This document shows positions 9,194 through 17,332 of a stretch of DNA of 64,000 nucleotides, one piece after another. The stretch lies in assembly GCA_913774955.1 (NCBI GenBank), contig CAJYKV010000007.1, forward strand, positions 668,455-732,454, given 5' to 3'. The stretch is from an uncultured Acidovorax sp. (GTDB taxonomy: Bacteria > Pseudomonadota > Gammaproteobacteria > Burkholderiales > Burkholderiaceae_C). The number at the start of each line of letters is the position of its first letter. Within the stretch, counting starts at the first letter, position 1. The position numbers and the translations under genes were made by a program. The notes below the pieces were generated by a model. The model saw nothing but the letters and a program-made list of their open reading frames with translations, was not told the origin of the DNA and did not search any database.

Positions 9194-10261
9194 ATGCCGA
9201 TCCTGCCACCCCCACCGGCCCCGGGCCGCCACCGTCCTGATGCCGGGCTCGGCGCCGATGCCCATGCGCCCGCCGCGGCCCTGACCCGCCGCACGGTGCT
9301 CACCCTCGGCGCCGCCGCGGCCCTGGCCACCGCCGGGAGCGGCCTGCGGCCCGCGCGGGCCCAGTCCCACCCGGACCGGCCGCTGCGCGTCATCCTGCCG
9401 CTGTCCGCCGGCTCGGGGGCCGACGGCGCCATCCGCGCGATCGGCACCAGCCTGTCGAAGGCGCTCGGCCAGCCGGTGGTGATCGAGAACCTGCCCGGCG
9501 CGGGCGGCATCACCGGCACCGCGCAGATCGTGCGCGCGCCCAAGGACGGCTCCGTCATCGGTGTGGTCTCCAACAACCACGTGGTGAACCCCAGCGTCTA
9601 CAAGAACATCCCGTTCGACTCGCTCGCCGACATCGCCCCCATCACCATCCTGGGCGCCACGCCCTTCGTGCTGGTGGCGAACCCCGCGGTGCCGGCCGCG
9701 AACGTGCGCGAGCTGATCGCCCTCGCGAAGGCGAAACCGGGCGTGCTCAATTACGGCTCCTCCGGCAACGGCACCATCCTGCACCTGGGCGCCGCGATGT
9801 TCGCCGACCAGGCGAAGGTGGATATCCAGCACGTCCCCTACAAGGGCATGGGCCCGCTCATGAACGACGTGCTGGGCGGGCAGGTGCAGCTCGCCGTGGT
9901 AGCCGCCGCGCCCGCCGCGCCGCACATCAAATCCGGCGCTCTGCGGGCACTGGGCGTGACCACCGCGGCGCGCGTGCCCACGCTGCCGGGCGTGCCCACG
10001 ATCGCGGAGCAGGGCCTGCCGGGCTTCGCGCTCGACGGCTGGATCGCGCCCGTGGCGCCGGCCGGCATCCCGAAGGCGGAACTCGCGCGCCTCTACGCCG
10101 GCTTCAAGGCCGCGATGGAGATGCCCGAGGCACGCGATGCGCTCATCACCCAGGGCTACGAGATCCAGCTCACGCCGCCCGAGCAGGCCGCGGCCTTCTT
10201 CCGCAGCGAGGCTGCGCGCATGGCGCAGGTGGTGAAGAGCGCGCACCTCACCATCGACTGA
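9194..10261 (+). CDS. Bug-family (TctC-like) periplasmic substrate-binding protein
   Basis: This is a 355-residue extracytoplasmic binding protein. It has a twin-arginine-like leader (LTRRTVLTLGAAAALATAGSG) with a likely cut after PARAQS, then the mature Bug fold starting DRPLRVILPLSAGSGADGAIRAI. Conserved Bug elements are VIENLPGAGG, HVPYKGMGPLMNDVLGGQV and RVPTLPGVPTIAEQG. GGAGA ends 7 bases before the ATG at 9194; the ATG at 9188 is too close to it but cannot be excluded. No tctA/tctB membrane genes are nearby, which is usual for the many orphan Bug proteins of this family. The ligand is probably the carboxylate metabolised by the preceding CoA transferase and lyase. Confidence 0.92.
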   Translation: MPILPPPPAPGRHRPDAGLGADAHAPAAALTRRTVLTLGAAAALATAGSGLRPARAQSHPDRPLRVILPLSAGSGADGAIRAIGTSLSKALGQPVVIENLPGAGGITGTAQIVRAPKDGSVIGVVSNNHVVNPSVYKNIPFDSLADIAPITILGATPFVLVANPAVPAANVRELIALAKAKPGVLNYGSSGNGTILHLGAAMFADQAKVDIQHVPYKGMGPLMNDVLGGQVQLAVVAAAPAAPHIKSGALRALGVTTAARVPTLPGVPTIAEQGLPGFALDGWIAPVAPAGIPKAELARLYAGFKAAMEMPEARDALITQGYEIQLTPPEQAAAFFRSEAARMAQVVKSAHLTID

Positions 10262-10274
10262 CGGCGGCTTCCCG

Positions 10275-11189
10275 TCAGCACGCCTCGGCGCGCGCAGGTC
10301 CCTTCGCGCGCCCGCGCGTCGCGAGCCAGCACAGCACCGCGCCGCCGCACACCATGCCGGCCCCGGCCCAGAAGGGGGCCGAGAGCGGCACCTGCAGAAG
10401 CACCGCCGCCAGCGCCGCCGACAGCACCGGCGTGAAGTACGACGCACCCGCCAGCAGCGTCACGTTGCCGTGCAGGATGCCCACGTTCCATGCCGCGTAG
10501 CCGAAGCCCATCGCCGCCGCGGCGAGCGCGAGGTGCACCACCGTGGCCAGGCTCCAGTGCATCGCCGGGGCGCCGCCCGCGAGGTATTTCGCCCACAGCA
10601 CCAGCGCGGTGAGCAGGAAGAACAGCGTGATCCCGTTCGTGCCGCGCGCGATGCGCGCCGTGACGGTGCAGTAGGCCGCCCAGATCAGCGCCCCGGCGAA
10701 CGCCAGCCCGTAGCTCAGCGGGTTGCCCTGGATGTTGCCGACCATGCCGGCCGCGCTCACCCCGTTGCCGCCGCCCAGCACCATGCAGATGCCCGCCAGC
10801 GACACCGCCAGGCCCGGCACCACCAGCCAGCCCGCGCGCTGGCCGTTGAACAGGATCGCGGCCACCATCGTGAAGGTGGGCCACAGGTAGTTCACCATGC
10901 CCACCTCGATCGCCTGCTGCCGCGTGTCCGCATACCCGATGGAGAGCGACAGGCACAGCTCGTAGCTGACGAACAGCACGCTGCCCCAGGCCAGGTACCG
11001 GCGCGGGAACGCGCGCAGCGGCGTGAAGCCGACCGTCGCCCACAGCAGCACCGAGGCCGCCGTGTAGATCGCCGCCGCGCCGCCCGTCGCGCCCAGCCCC
11101 TCGGCCACGCCGCGGATCAGCCCGACGATCGAGGCCCACAGGGCGATGGCGACGAGGCCGATGAGCGTCGCGCGGTTCCTTTTTTCCAT
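10275..11189 (-). CDS. yddG: DMT-superfamily exporter, YddG-like aromatic amino acid exporter
   Basis: This 304-residue membrane protein has ten hydrophobic segments in two EamA-type halves. Sequence such as ATLIGLVAIALWASIVGLIRGV, YELCLSLSIGYADTRQQAIEVGMVNYLWP and WNVGILHGNVTLLAGASYFTPVLSA is typical of YddG, which exports aromatic amino acids and related compounds across the inner membrane. The length is normal. It is convergent with the Bug gene (13 bp apart), so it is an independent unit. The symbol is by family resemblance; the substrate is not shown by the sequence. Confidence 0.8.
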   Translation of the reverse strand: MEKRNRATLIGLVAIALWASIVGLIRGVAEGLGATGGAAAIYTAASVLLWATVGFTPLRAFPRRYLAWGSVLFVSYELCLSLSIGYADTRQQAIEVGMVNYLWPTFTMVAAILFNGQRAGWLVVPGLAVSLAGICMVLGGGNGVSAAGMVGNIQGNPLSYGLAFAGALIWAAYCTVTARIARGTNGITLFFLLTALVLWAKYLAGGAPAMHWSLATVVHLALAAAAMGFGYAAWNVGILHGNVTLLAGASYFTPVLSAALAAVLLQVPLSAPFWAGAGMVCGGAVLCWLATRGRAKGPARAEAC

Positions 11190-11474
11190 GCGCGGATTAT
11201 CGAAGTGGCCCGGCGGGCACCCCGCGGAAAACTAATGCAATGGATGAAGTTCCTCAATGCGGCGCCGTCCGGCGGTCCTGACGGCCGGCCACCGATGAGC
11301 GCGCGGGCCTTGCGGGGCAAGGATGGCCCGGTGCCGCAGGCACGTCGCCATCGCTGCCGGGCCTGCGCCAACGTGCCGAAGCCGGTGGCGGCGCAGGGGT
11401 GTCTCCGAAGCGACAGTTGCCTACCATGGGCGCGCTCTCGCTCCCCAACCCCTCGCATCGAAAGGTTCGCACCC

Positions 11475-11924
11475 ATGGTCCGACTGCTCCCTTACCGCAC
11501 CTACTGCCTGCTGCTCGCGCCCGCCCTCTGGATCGCCGCCAGCCCCGCCGCCCATGCCAGCGATGTCCTGCCCACCCATGCCGCCATCCTGCAGGCGCTG
11601 GACCAGGGCAAGAACGTCTCCGTGGCCATCGATCTCTCGCAATGCATGCCGCAGGGCGCCGCAGCGCACTCGCAGACGCGCGGGGGCCGCCGCATCGATG
11701 CCTACCGCATCGTGCAGGACGGCACCGTCTCGTTCAGCGACTCGCACGTCACCGTGGCGGGCGACGGCCAGCCGATCGTCCAGTTCATGCGCTACCAGGT
11801 GCGCCCCGACCAGACCGTGGACTTCGGCACCTGGATGTTCAACCTGCCCGGCTACGACCTGCGCTCGCCACCCGTGGCCTACCGCTGCGCCATCGGCCAG
11901 GGCACGCGTTTCCACAAGGAGTGA
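11475..11924 (+). CDS. Secreted VirK-like protein
   Basis: This 149-residue exported protein has a clear Sec signal peptide (residues 1 to about 27: a basic start, a hydrophobic core, and AHA before SDVLP). The mature domain carries AILQALDQGKNVSVAIDLSQC, GGRRIDAYRIVQDGTVSFSDSHVTV, a QPIVQFMRYQVRPDQTVDF segment and a Cys near the C-terminus. This is the pattern of the VirK domain of Agrobacterium and plant-associated bacteria. The two Cys residues of the mature protein could form a disulfide. Function in this family is poorly understood; a link to plant interaction is inference. The 285-bp gap upstream shows no clear gene. Confidence 0.7.
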   Translation: MVRLLPYRTYCLLLAPALWIAASPAAHASDVLPTHAAILQALDQGKNVSVAIDLSQCMPQGAAAHSQTRGGRRIDAYRIVQDGTVSFSDSHVTVAGDGQPIVQFMRYQVRPDQTVDFGTWMFNLPGYDLRSPPVAYRCAIGQGTRFHKE

Positions 11925-11949
11925 CCGCCCGCCGCCGGAGCGGTGCGCG

Positions 11950-12930
11950 TCAGGGCAGGGCGGGATCCGCCGACGGCCCGCCCGCGGCGAGGCGCCAGAA
12001 CGCCTCCGCTGCGTCCGACATCTCCGTGCGCTGGCGATAGAGCCGGATCTCCACCGGCACGTCCCAGGCGGCCGGCCCCGCGGGCACCAGCGTGCCGGCG
12101 CGCAGCTCGTCCGCGACCAGGCTCTGCGGCAGCCACGCCAGGCCCCGGCCCTCCAGCGCCATCGCCTTGAGCAGCGCCGCATGGTGGGCAGTGAACACCA
12201 CCTCCACGTCGCCGGGCATGCTCGCCGGGCCGCCCGGATCGAACACCCCTTTGCGCAGCGCCCGCATGATCCGTCCCAGGCCCGAGGCATCGCTGTACGC
12301 CAGCACCGGCAGCGGTGGCCGCGCGCCGCTCTGCGCCTCCGGGCCCGGGATGGCATGCAGCGGCGTCCCGCCCGCCTGCGGAGCGGACACGGGCTGCAGC
12401 ACGTCGTCCGCCAGCCGCACCGCCGGGTAGGCCGACTCGTCCAGCCGCCCCGGCACGGCCGCATGCCCGTGGCACAGCACGAACTGCACGCGCCGCTGCA
12501 GGGCCAGGTCCTCGCAGGCCTGGTAGCTGTCGGAAACCGTCTGGATCGGCCCCAGCCGCAACTGCGACTCCAGGCCCCCGAGCCAGCGCGGGAAGAACGT
12601 GAGCGACAGCACGTGCGTCGCCGCGAAGCGCAGGCTGGCCGCCGCCTGGGCCTGCGCGGCGCAGGCCTTGATGCGTGCCGCCTCCAGCCGGGCGAGCACG
12701 TCCTCCAGCAGCGGCTGGAAGCGCTGGCCCGCGGCGGTGAGCGCCGCCGGGTGCGCGCTGCGGTCGAACAGCTCGGCGCCCACCCAGTCCTCCAGCGCGC
12801 GGATGTGGCGGCTGAACGCGGGCTGCGCGATGGCGCGGGCCTCGGCCGCGCGCGAGAAATTGCCGCTTTCGGCGAGGGCGAGGAAATCCTCCAGCCACTC
12901 CAGATCCAGCGGTCGGTTGCCGGGGCCCAT
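11950..12930 (-). CDS. LysR-family regulator, probably of the D-tartrate operon
   Basis: This 326-residue LysR regulator has the N-terminal helix-turn-helix LEWLEDFLALAESGNFSRAAEARAIAQPAFSRHIRALEDWVGAELFDRS and a C-terminal effector domain. The ATG at 12930 starts MGPGNRPLDLEWLEDF, standard spacing before the first helix; the open frame extends another ~100 codons upstream but overlaps the promoter region. It is divergent from the DapA-family gene with 156 bp between, so it very likely controls the operon from 13087 to 17122. The inducer would then be tartrate or a related hydroxy acid. Confidence 0.9.
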   Translation of the reverse strand: MGPGNRPLDLEWLEDFLALAESGNFSRAAEARAIAQPAFSRHIRALEDWVGAELFDRSAHPAALTAAGQRFQPLLEDVLARLEAARIKACAAQAQAAASLRFAATHVLSLTFFPRWLGGLESQLRLGPIQTVSDSYQACEDLALQRRVQFVLCHGHAAVPGRLDESAYPAVRLADDVLQPVSAPQAGGTPLHAIPGPEAQSGARPPLPVLAYSDASGLGRIMRALRKGVFDPGGPASMPGDVEVVFTAHHAALLKAMALEGRGLAWLPQSLVADELRAGTLVPAGPAAWDVPVEIRLYRQRTEMSDAAEAFWRLAAGGPSADPALP

Positions 12931-13086
12931 GCGTCTCCTGGCGCATGCCGGGCACGCGCGGATAGTTGTATGCGATTCGGGTATTGGACGGCCGCGGGCA
13001 GGGCGGGAATCATCCGCTGCGTTCCCCTTCCTTTTCCACCAACGGCCCCACGACGGGACCATCCCGGAACCACGGAGACAGCCCAC

Positions 13087-14025
13087 ATGCCTTCCATCGC
13101 GAATTATCGCGGCATCATCCCCGCCATTTCGTGCCCCTTCACGCCGGACCACCGCATCGACGAGCCCGCGCTGCGCAAGCTCGCCTCCTGGCTCGCCGGC
13201 CACGACGGCGTGGTCGCCATCATGACCAACGGCCACACCGGTGAAGTGTTCTCGCTCACCCCGGCCGAGCGCGCGGAAGTCACCCGCATCGTGGCGGACG
13301 AACTGAAAGGCCGCTGCCCCGTCATCTCATCGATCGTCTGCGAAGGCCTGAAGGACGCCGCCGACCATGCCCGCGCCGCCGTGGCCGCCGGCGCCGTCGC
13401 GCTCGACGTGATGCCCCCCCACCACTGGCTGCGCTTCGGCTTCACCTCCGGCCATGCGCTGCAGTACTTCGAGGCGATCCATGAGGCCGCGCCGGATGCC
13501 GACCTCGTCTGCCACGTCTACCCCGCGTGGACGCGTGCCTCGTACTCGTCGCAACTGCTCGCCGACCTCGCCAGGCTGCCCTACCTGCAGGCCTTCAAGG
13601 TGGGCCAGCGCGACATGAACAAATACGCCCGCGACATCCAGGCCATCCGCGAGGCCGACGCCTCCAAGGCCATCCTCACCTGCCACGACGAATATCTGCT
13701 CGCCTCCATGGTGCAGGGCGTCGACGGCGCGCTGGTCGGCTTCGCCACCTTCATCCCGCAGCTCATCATCGACCTGTGGAACGCCGTGAAGGCGGGTGAC
13801 CTGAAGAAGGCCATGGAGGTGCAGGCCGTCATCACCCCGCTCAAAGACGCCGTCTACGGCGGCGGCGAGCCCACGGGCGAGGCCCATGCGCGCATGAAGG
13901 GCGGCATGTTCCTGGCCGGCGTGATCGACGACGCCACCGTGCGCCCGCCCACCGAAGCGCCGAACGCGAAGGAAATGGATGCGCTGCGCGCCGCGGTGAA
14001 GCAGGCCGGCCTGCTGCAGCGCTAA
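13087..14025 (+). CDS. Dihydrodipicolinate synthase/N-acetylneuraminate lyase (DapA) family protein
   Basis: This 312-residue class I aldolase-type enzyme has the DapA-like barrel. Schiff-base Lys171 sits in LQAFKVGQRD, and Tyr145 in CHVYPAW is at the usual catalytic tyrosine position. The GxxGE-type pyruvate-carboxylate motif is present as NGHTGE (residues 48-53). These support a pyruvate- or oxoacid-type lyase or dehydratase. The true lysine-pathway dapA is normally elsewhere, and the setting (first gene of a Bug-SDR-tartrate dehydratase operon with a LysR regulator) argues for a catabolic role. The reaction is not determined. Confidence 0.85.
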   Translation: MPSIANYRGIIPAISCPFTPDHRIDEPALRKLASWLAGHDGVVAIMTNGHTGEVFSLTPAERAEVTRIVADELKGRCPVISSIVCEGLKDAADHARAAVAAGAVALDVMPPHHWLRFGFTSGHALQYFEAIHEAAPDADLVCHVYPAWTRASYSSQLLADLARLPYLQAFKVGQRDMNKYARDIQAIREADASKAILTCHDEYLLASMVQGVDGALVGFATFIPQLIIDLWNAVKAGDLKKAMEVQAVITPLKDAVYGGGEPTGEAHARMKGGMFLAGVIDDATVRPPTEAPNAKEMDALRAAVKQAGLLQR

Positions 14026-14114
14026 ACGGCTCCAGCAAAAAAAGGGGCGGGGGATTTTGAGTCCCCTGACACCCCGGGTGGCCTCACAAGAAACACGACA
14101 GGAGACAAGACACC

Positions 14115-15092
14115 ATGCAACGCAACCACTTCCTGCGCGCCGCTCTGGGCGCCGCCGCCCTCGCGGCGGCGGCCGGCGCCGTGGCGCAGACACAGCCAGC
14201 GCAGACCTATCCCAACAAGTCCGTGCGGATGGTCATCCCCTTCCCGCCGGGCGGCACGCTCGACGCCGTCGGCCGCATGCTTGCGCAGAAGCTCGGCGAG
14301 CAGACGGGCCAGTCCTTCGTCGTGGACAACAAGCCCGGCGGCAGCGGCGTGATCGGCGGCGACACCGTCGCCAAGGCCCCGGCGGACGGCTACACCCTGC
14401 TGTTCAGCGCCTCCACGCACACCACGGCGCCGATGACGCTCAAATCGGCACCCTACCACGTCACGCAGGATTTCGTGCCCGTGGCCCTGGTCGCGAAGGC
14501 GCCGCTCTCGGTCGCGATCAACAAGGACCTGCCCATCACCGACATCAAGAGCCTGCTCGCCTACGCCCAGGCCCGGCCCGGCAAGATGACCTTCGCGGTC
14601 GGCTCCATCGGCTCGGCCGGCCATCTCTCCACCGAACTGCTCAAGCGCGCCGGCAAGATCGATTATTTGATCGTTCCGTACAAGGGCACCGCGCCGGCCT
14701 TCCAGGACCTGATCGGCGGGCAGATCGACGGCTTCATCGACCCGATCCTCGGCTCGCTCCAGTACCACAAGAGCGGCATGCTCCGCGTCGTGGCCGTCAC
14801 CTCGGCCCAGCGCGTGCCCAGCCTGCCGGACGTGCCCACCGTGGCCGAAACCATCCCCGGCTACGAGTTCTACAGCTGGTACGGCCTCTGGGCCCCGGCC
14901 AAGACGCCACCCGCGCTCGTGCAGCGCCTCAACGCCGAAGTGAACAAGGCCCTGGCCGAGATCGGTCCCAAACTCAAGGAGCAGGGCCTGCTCGTCACGC
15001 CCGGCAGCGCGGAGGATTTCGCCAGGTTCCAGCGCGAGGACATGGAGCGCTCCCAGAAGATCGTGACCGAGGGCCGCATCCGTGCCGAGTGA
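14115..15092 (+). CDS. Bug-family periplasmic binding protein of the tartrate operon
   Basis: This 325-residue protein starts with a signal peptide (MQRNHFLRAALGAAALAAAAGAVAQ). The mature Bug fold carries YPNKSVRMVIPFPPGGTLDAVGR, VDNKPGGSGVIGG, IVPYKGTAPAFQDLIGGQIDGF and RVPSLPDVPTVAETIPGYEF. An AGGAG site lies 10 bases before the ATG. No membrane component is adjacent. As the second gene of the operon ending in D-tartrate dehydratase, its likely ligand is a C4 hydroxy-dicarboxylate such as D-tartrate; this is inferred from context. Confidence 0.93.
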   Translation: MQRNHFLRAALGAAALAAAAGAVAQTQPAQTYPNKSVRMVIPFPPGGTLDAVGRMLAQKLGEQTGQSFVVDNKPGGSGVIGGDTVAKAPADGYTLLFSASTHTTAPMTLKSAPYHVTQDFVPVALVAKAPLSVAINKDLPITDIKSLLAYAQARPGKMTFAVGSIGSAGHLSTELLKRAGKIDYLIVPYKGTAPAFQDLIGGQIDGFIDPILGSLQYHKSGMLRVVAVTSAQRVPSLPDVPTVAETIPGYEFYSWYGLWAPAKTPPALVQRLNAEVNKALAEIGPKLKEQGLLVTPGSAEDFARFQREDMERSQKIVTEGRIRAE

Positions 15093-15894
15093 CACGCTTC
15101 CGGCGGCCGGCCCCATGCCCCATGCCGTCGTCACCGGCAGCAGCAGCGGCATCGGCCGCGCGATCGCCGAATCGCTGCTCGCCACCGGCTGGCGCGTGAC
15201 CGGGCTCGACGTGGCACCACCCGCCATCGCGCATCCGGCCTTCGCGCACCTGCCCGTGGATCTCGCCGACGGCGGAGCCATCGCCCGCGCCGCAGCGGCG
15301 CTGCTGGAGCAAGGGGCGCGCGACACCGCGGCGCCGAACGCATCGGGCCATGCCAGCGCCCACGCGCCGGCCCCGTCGCCCGCACCCCAGGCCCCGGACG
15401 CCCCCGATGCCCTCGTCCACGCCGCAGGCGTACTGCGCGTCGGCCCGCTCGGCCAGCTCGACCATGCCGGCGGCGAACTCATGTGGCGCCTGCACGTCGA
15501 TGCCGCCACACGCCTCGCCGACGCCCTCGTGCCCTCCATGGCCGCGCGCGGGCGCGGCCGCGTCGTCTTCATCGGCAGCCGCGTGGCCCAGGGCATGCCC
15601 GGGCGCGGCCAGTACGCCGCCACCAAGGCCGCGCTCATCGCGCTTGCGCGCAGTTGGGCGGCCGAGGTGGCGGGTCAGGGCGTCACCGTCAACGTCGTCT
15701 CGCCGGCGGCCACCGCCACCGGCATGCTCGCCGACCCGGCCCGCGCCGGCAGCGCGCCGCGCCTGCCGCCCATTGGCCGCCTCATCGAACCCGCGGAAAT
15801 CGCAGCGCTCACGGGCTACCTGCTCTCGCCCGCGGCCGCGGCCATCACCGGGCAGGACATCGCCATCTGCGGCGGTTCCTCGCTCGCCCGCTGA
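15082..15894 (+). CDS. Short-chain dehydrogenase/reductase with an Ala/Pro-rich insert
   Basis: This 270-residue SDR oxidoreductase has the NAD(P)-binding motif TGSSSGIG near the N-terminus, HAAGV in place of NNAG, the catalytic Ser in the FIGSR strand and the YAATK catalytic Tyr/Lys pair. The C-terminus ends ITGQDIAICGGSSLAR, as is usual. The GTG at 15082 overlaps the Bug gene stop by 11 bp and has AGGG 8 bases upstream; ATG 15115 is the alternative. A ~30-residue insert rich in Ala, Pro and His sits just before HAAGV, an unusual place for an SDR. It is probably a hydroxy-acid or sugar-acid dehydrogenase in the operon; substrate unknown. Confidence 0.88.
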   Translation: MPSDTLPAAGPMPHAVVTGSSSGIGRAIAESLLATGWRVTGLDVAPPAIAHPAFAHLPVDLADGGAIARAAAALLEQGARDTAAPNASGHASAHAPAPSPAPQAPDAPDALVHAAGVLRVGPLGQLDHAGGELMWRLHVDAATRLADALVPSMAARGRGRVVFIGSRVAQGMPGRGQYAATKAALIALARSWAAEVAGQGVTVNVVSPAATATGMLADPARAGSAPRLPPIGRLIEPAEIAALTGYLLSPAAAAITGQDIAICGGSSLAR

Positions 15895-15952
15895 CCTCCG
15901 TCCTTCCCCTTCCACTCTCTTCCATCCCACACGGCCCGAGCCTTTGACCACC

Positions 15953-17122
15953 ATGAGAATCGTCGACATCCTCGAATCCACGCGCCCCATCAAGTCCGAC
16001 ATCCGCAACGCCTACATCGACTTCTCGAAGATGACGCTCAGCCTCGTCGCCGTCGTCACCGACGTGATCCGCGACGGCCAGCCCGTGATCGGCTACGGCT
16101 TCAACTCCAACGGCCGCTACGGCCAGGGCGCGCTCATGCGCGACCGCTTCATCCCGCGCGTGCTGGAGGCCGACCCCGCCTCCCTGGTCGATGACACCGG
16201 CGACAACCTGTGCCCCCACAAGATCTGGGCGCGCATGATGACCAACGAAAAACCCGGCGGCCACGGCGAGCGCTCCGTCGCCGTCGGCACCATCGACATG
16301 GCCGTGTGGGACGCCGTGGCAAAAATAGCGAACAAGCCCCTCTACCAGCTGCTCGCCGAGCGCTACGGCAACGGCACGCCCGCCAACCCGCGCGTGTTCG
16401 TGTATGCGGCCGGCGGCTACTACTACCCCGGCAAGGGCCTGGACGGCCTGAAGCAAGAGATGGAGAGCTACCTCGCGCGCGGCTACTCCGTCGTCAAGAT
16501 GAAGATCGGCGGCGCCACGCTGGCCGACGACTGCGAGCGCATCGAGTCCGTCCTGAAAATCCTCGGCCCGGGCCAGCAGCTCGCCGTGGACGCCAACGGC
16601 CGCTTCGACCTGCAAACCGCCATCGACTACGGCAAAGCCCTCTCCCAATACCCCCTGTTCTGGTACGAAGAAGCCGGCGACCCGCTCGACTACGAACTGC
16701 AGGCCAAACTCGGCGAGGTGTACCAGGGCCCCATGGCCACGGGCGAGAACCTGTTCTCCATGCAGGACGCCCGCAACCTCATCCGCCACGGCGGCATGCG
16801 CCCCGACCGCGACTGGCTGCAGTTCGACTGCGCCCTCAGCTACGGCCTCGTCGAATACCTGCGCACGCTCGACATGCTCAAAGACAACGGCTGGTCCCCC
16901 AGCCGCTGCATCCCCCACGGCGGCCACCAGATGTCCCTCGCCATCGCCGCCGGCCTGGGCCTGGGCGGCAACGAGAGCTACCCGGATTTGTTCCAGCCGT
17001 ATGGCGGGTTCCCGGACGGGGTGAAGGTGGAGAACGGGTATGTGACGCTGCCGGCGTTGCCGGGGATTGGGTTTGAGGGGAAATCGGATTTGATTGGGGA
17101 GATGCGGGCGTTGGCGGGTTAG
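15953..17122 (+). CDS. tarD: D(-)-tartrate dehydratase, enolase superfamily
   Basis: This 389-residue enzyme dehydrates D-tartrate to oxaloacetate. The N-terminal capping domain (residues 1-130) includes the family-specific GYGFNSNGRYGQG, and the barrel domain follows. Catalytic and metal residues are all visible at the positions I recall for the characterised Bradyrhizobium D-tartrate dehydratase: Lys184 (KMKIGG), Asp213 (VDANGRF), Glu239 (FWYEE), Glu265 (ATGENLF) and His322 (CIPHGGHQMS). The full length and collinear sequence make this specific call safer than a generic mandelate racemase/enolase label. It ends the operon begun at 13087. The last ~140 bases become G-rich, unlike the C-rich gene body. 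Confidence 0.92.
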   Translation: MRIVDILESTRPIKSDIRNAYIDFSKMTLSLVAVVTDVIRDGQPVIGYGFNSNGRYGQGALMRDRFIPRVLEADPASLVDDTGDNLCPHKIWARMMTNEKPGGHGERSVAVGTIDMAVWDAVAKIANKPLYQLLAERYGNGTPANPRVFVYAAGGYYYPGKGLDGLKQEMESYLARGYSVVKMKIGGATLADDCERIESVLKILGPGQQLAVDANGRFDLQTAIDYGKALSQYPLFWYEEAGDPLDYELQAKLGEVYQGPMATGENLFSMQDARNLIRHGGMRPDRDWLQFDCALSYGLVEYLRTLDMLKDNGWSPSRCIPHGGHQMSLAIAAGLGLGGNESYPDLFQPYGGFPDGVKVENGYVTLPALPGIGFEGKSDLIGEMRALAG

Positions 17123-17332
17123 CGCGGAACATTGCGCCGGCGCTTGTGGGGCACGGCATAAGACCGCTATGCAGCGACAGCCGCGCCTGGGGACAACTTG
17201 CACTGTGCCTGACATGAAGCCGCCGTCTGATCACCCGGCAGCGCGGCGGCATCAATGACCGGAAACGAAGGGGTAGCAGTCACCCAACTAGGCAGTCCGC
17301 AGGATCCCCGTCGTTGGGCTGCGCGTCCGACA

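Noticed and set aside
14030..14065. A-run followed by a small GGGGA...TCCCC hairpin between the DapA-like and Bug genes as a terminator
   Set aside because: The A-run is on the wrong side for a plus-strand terminator and the stem is followed by no T-run; the genes are likely co-transcribed.
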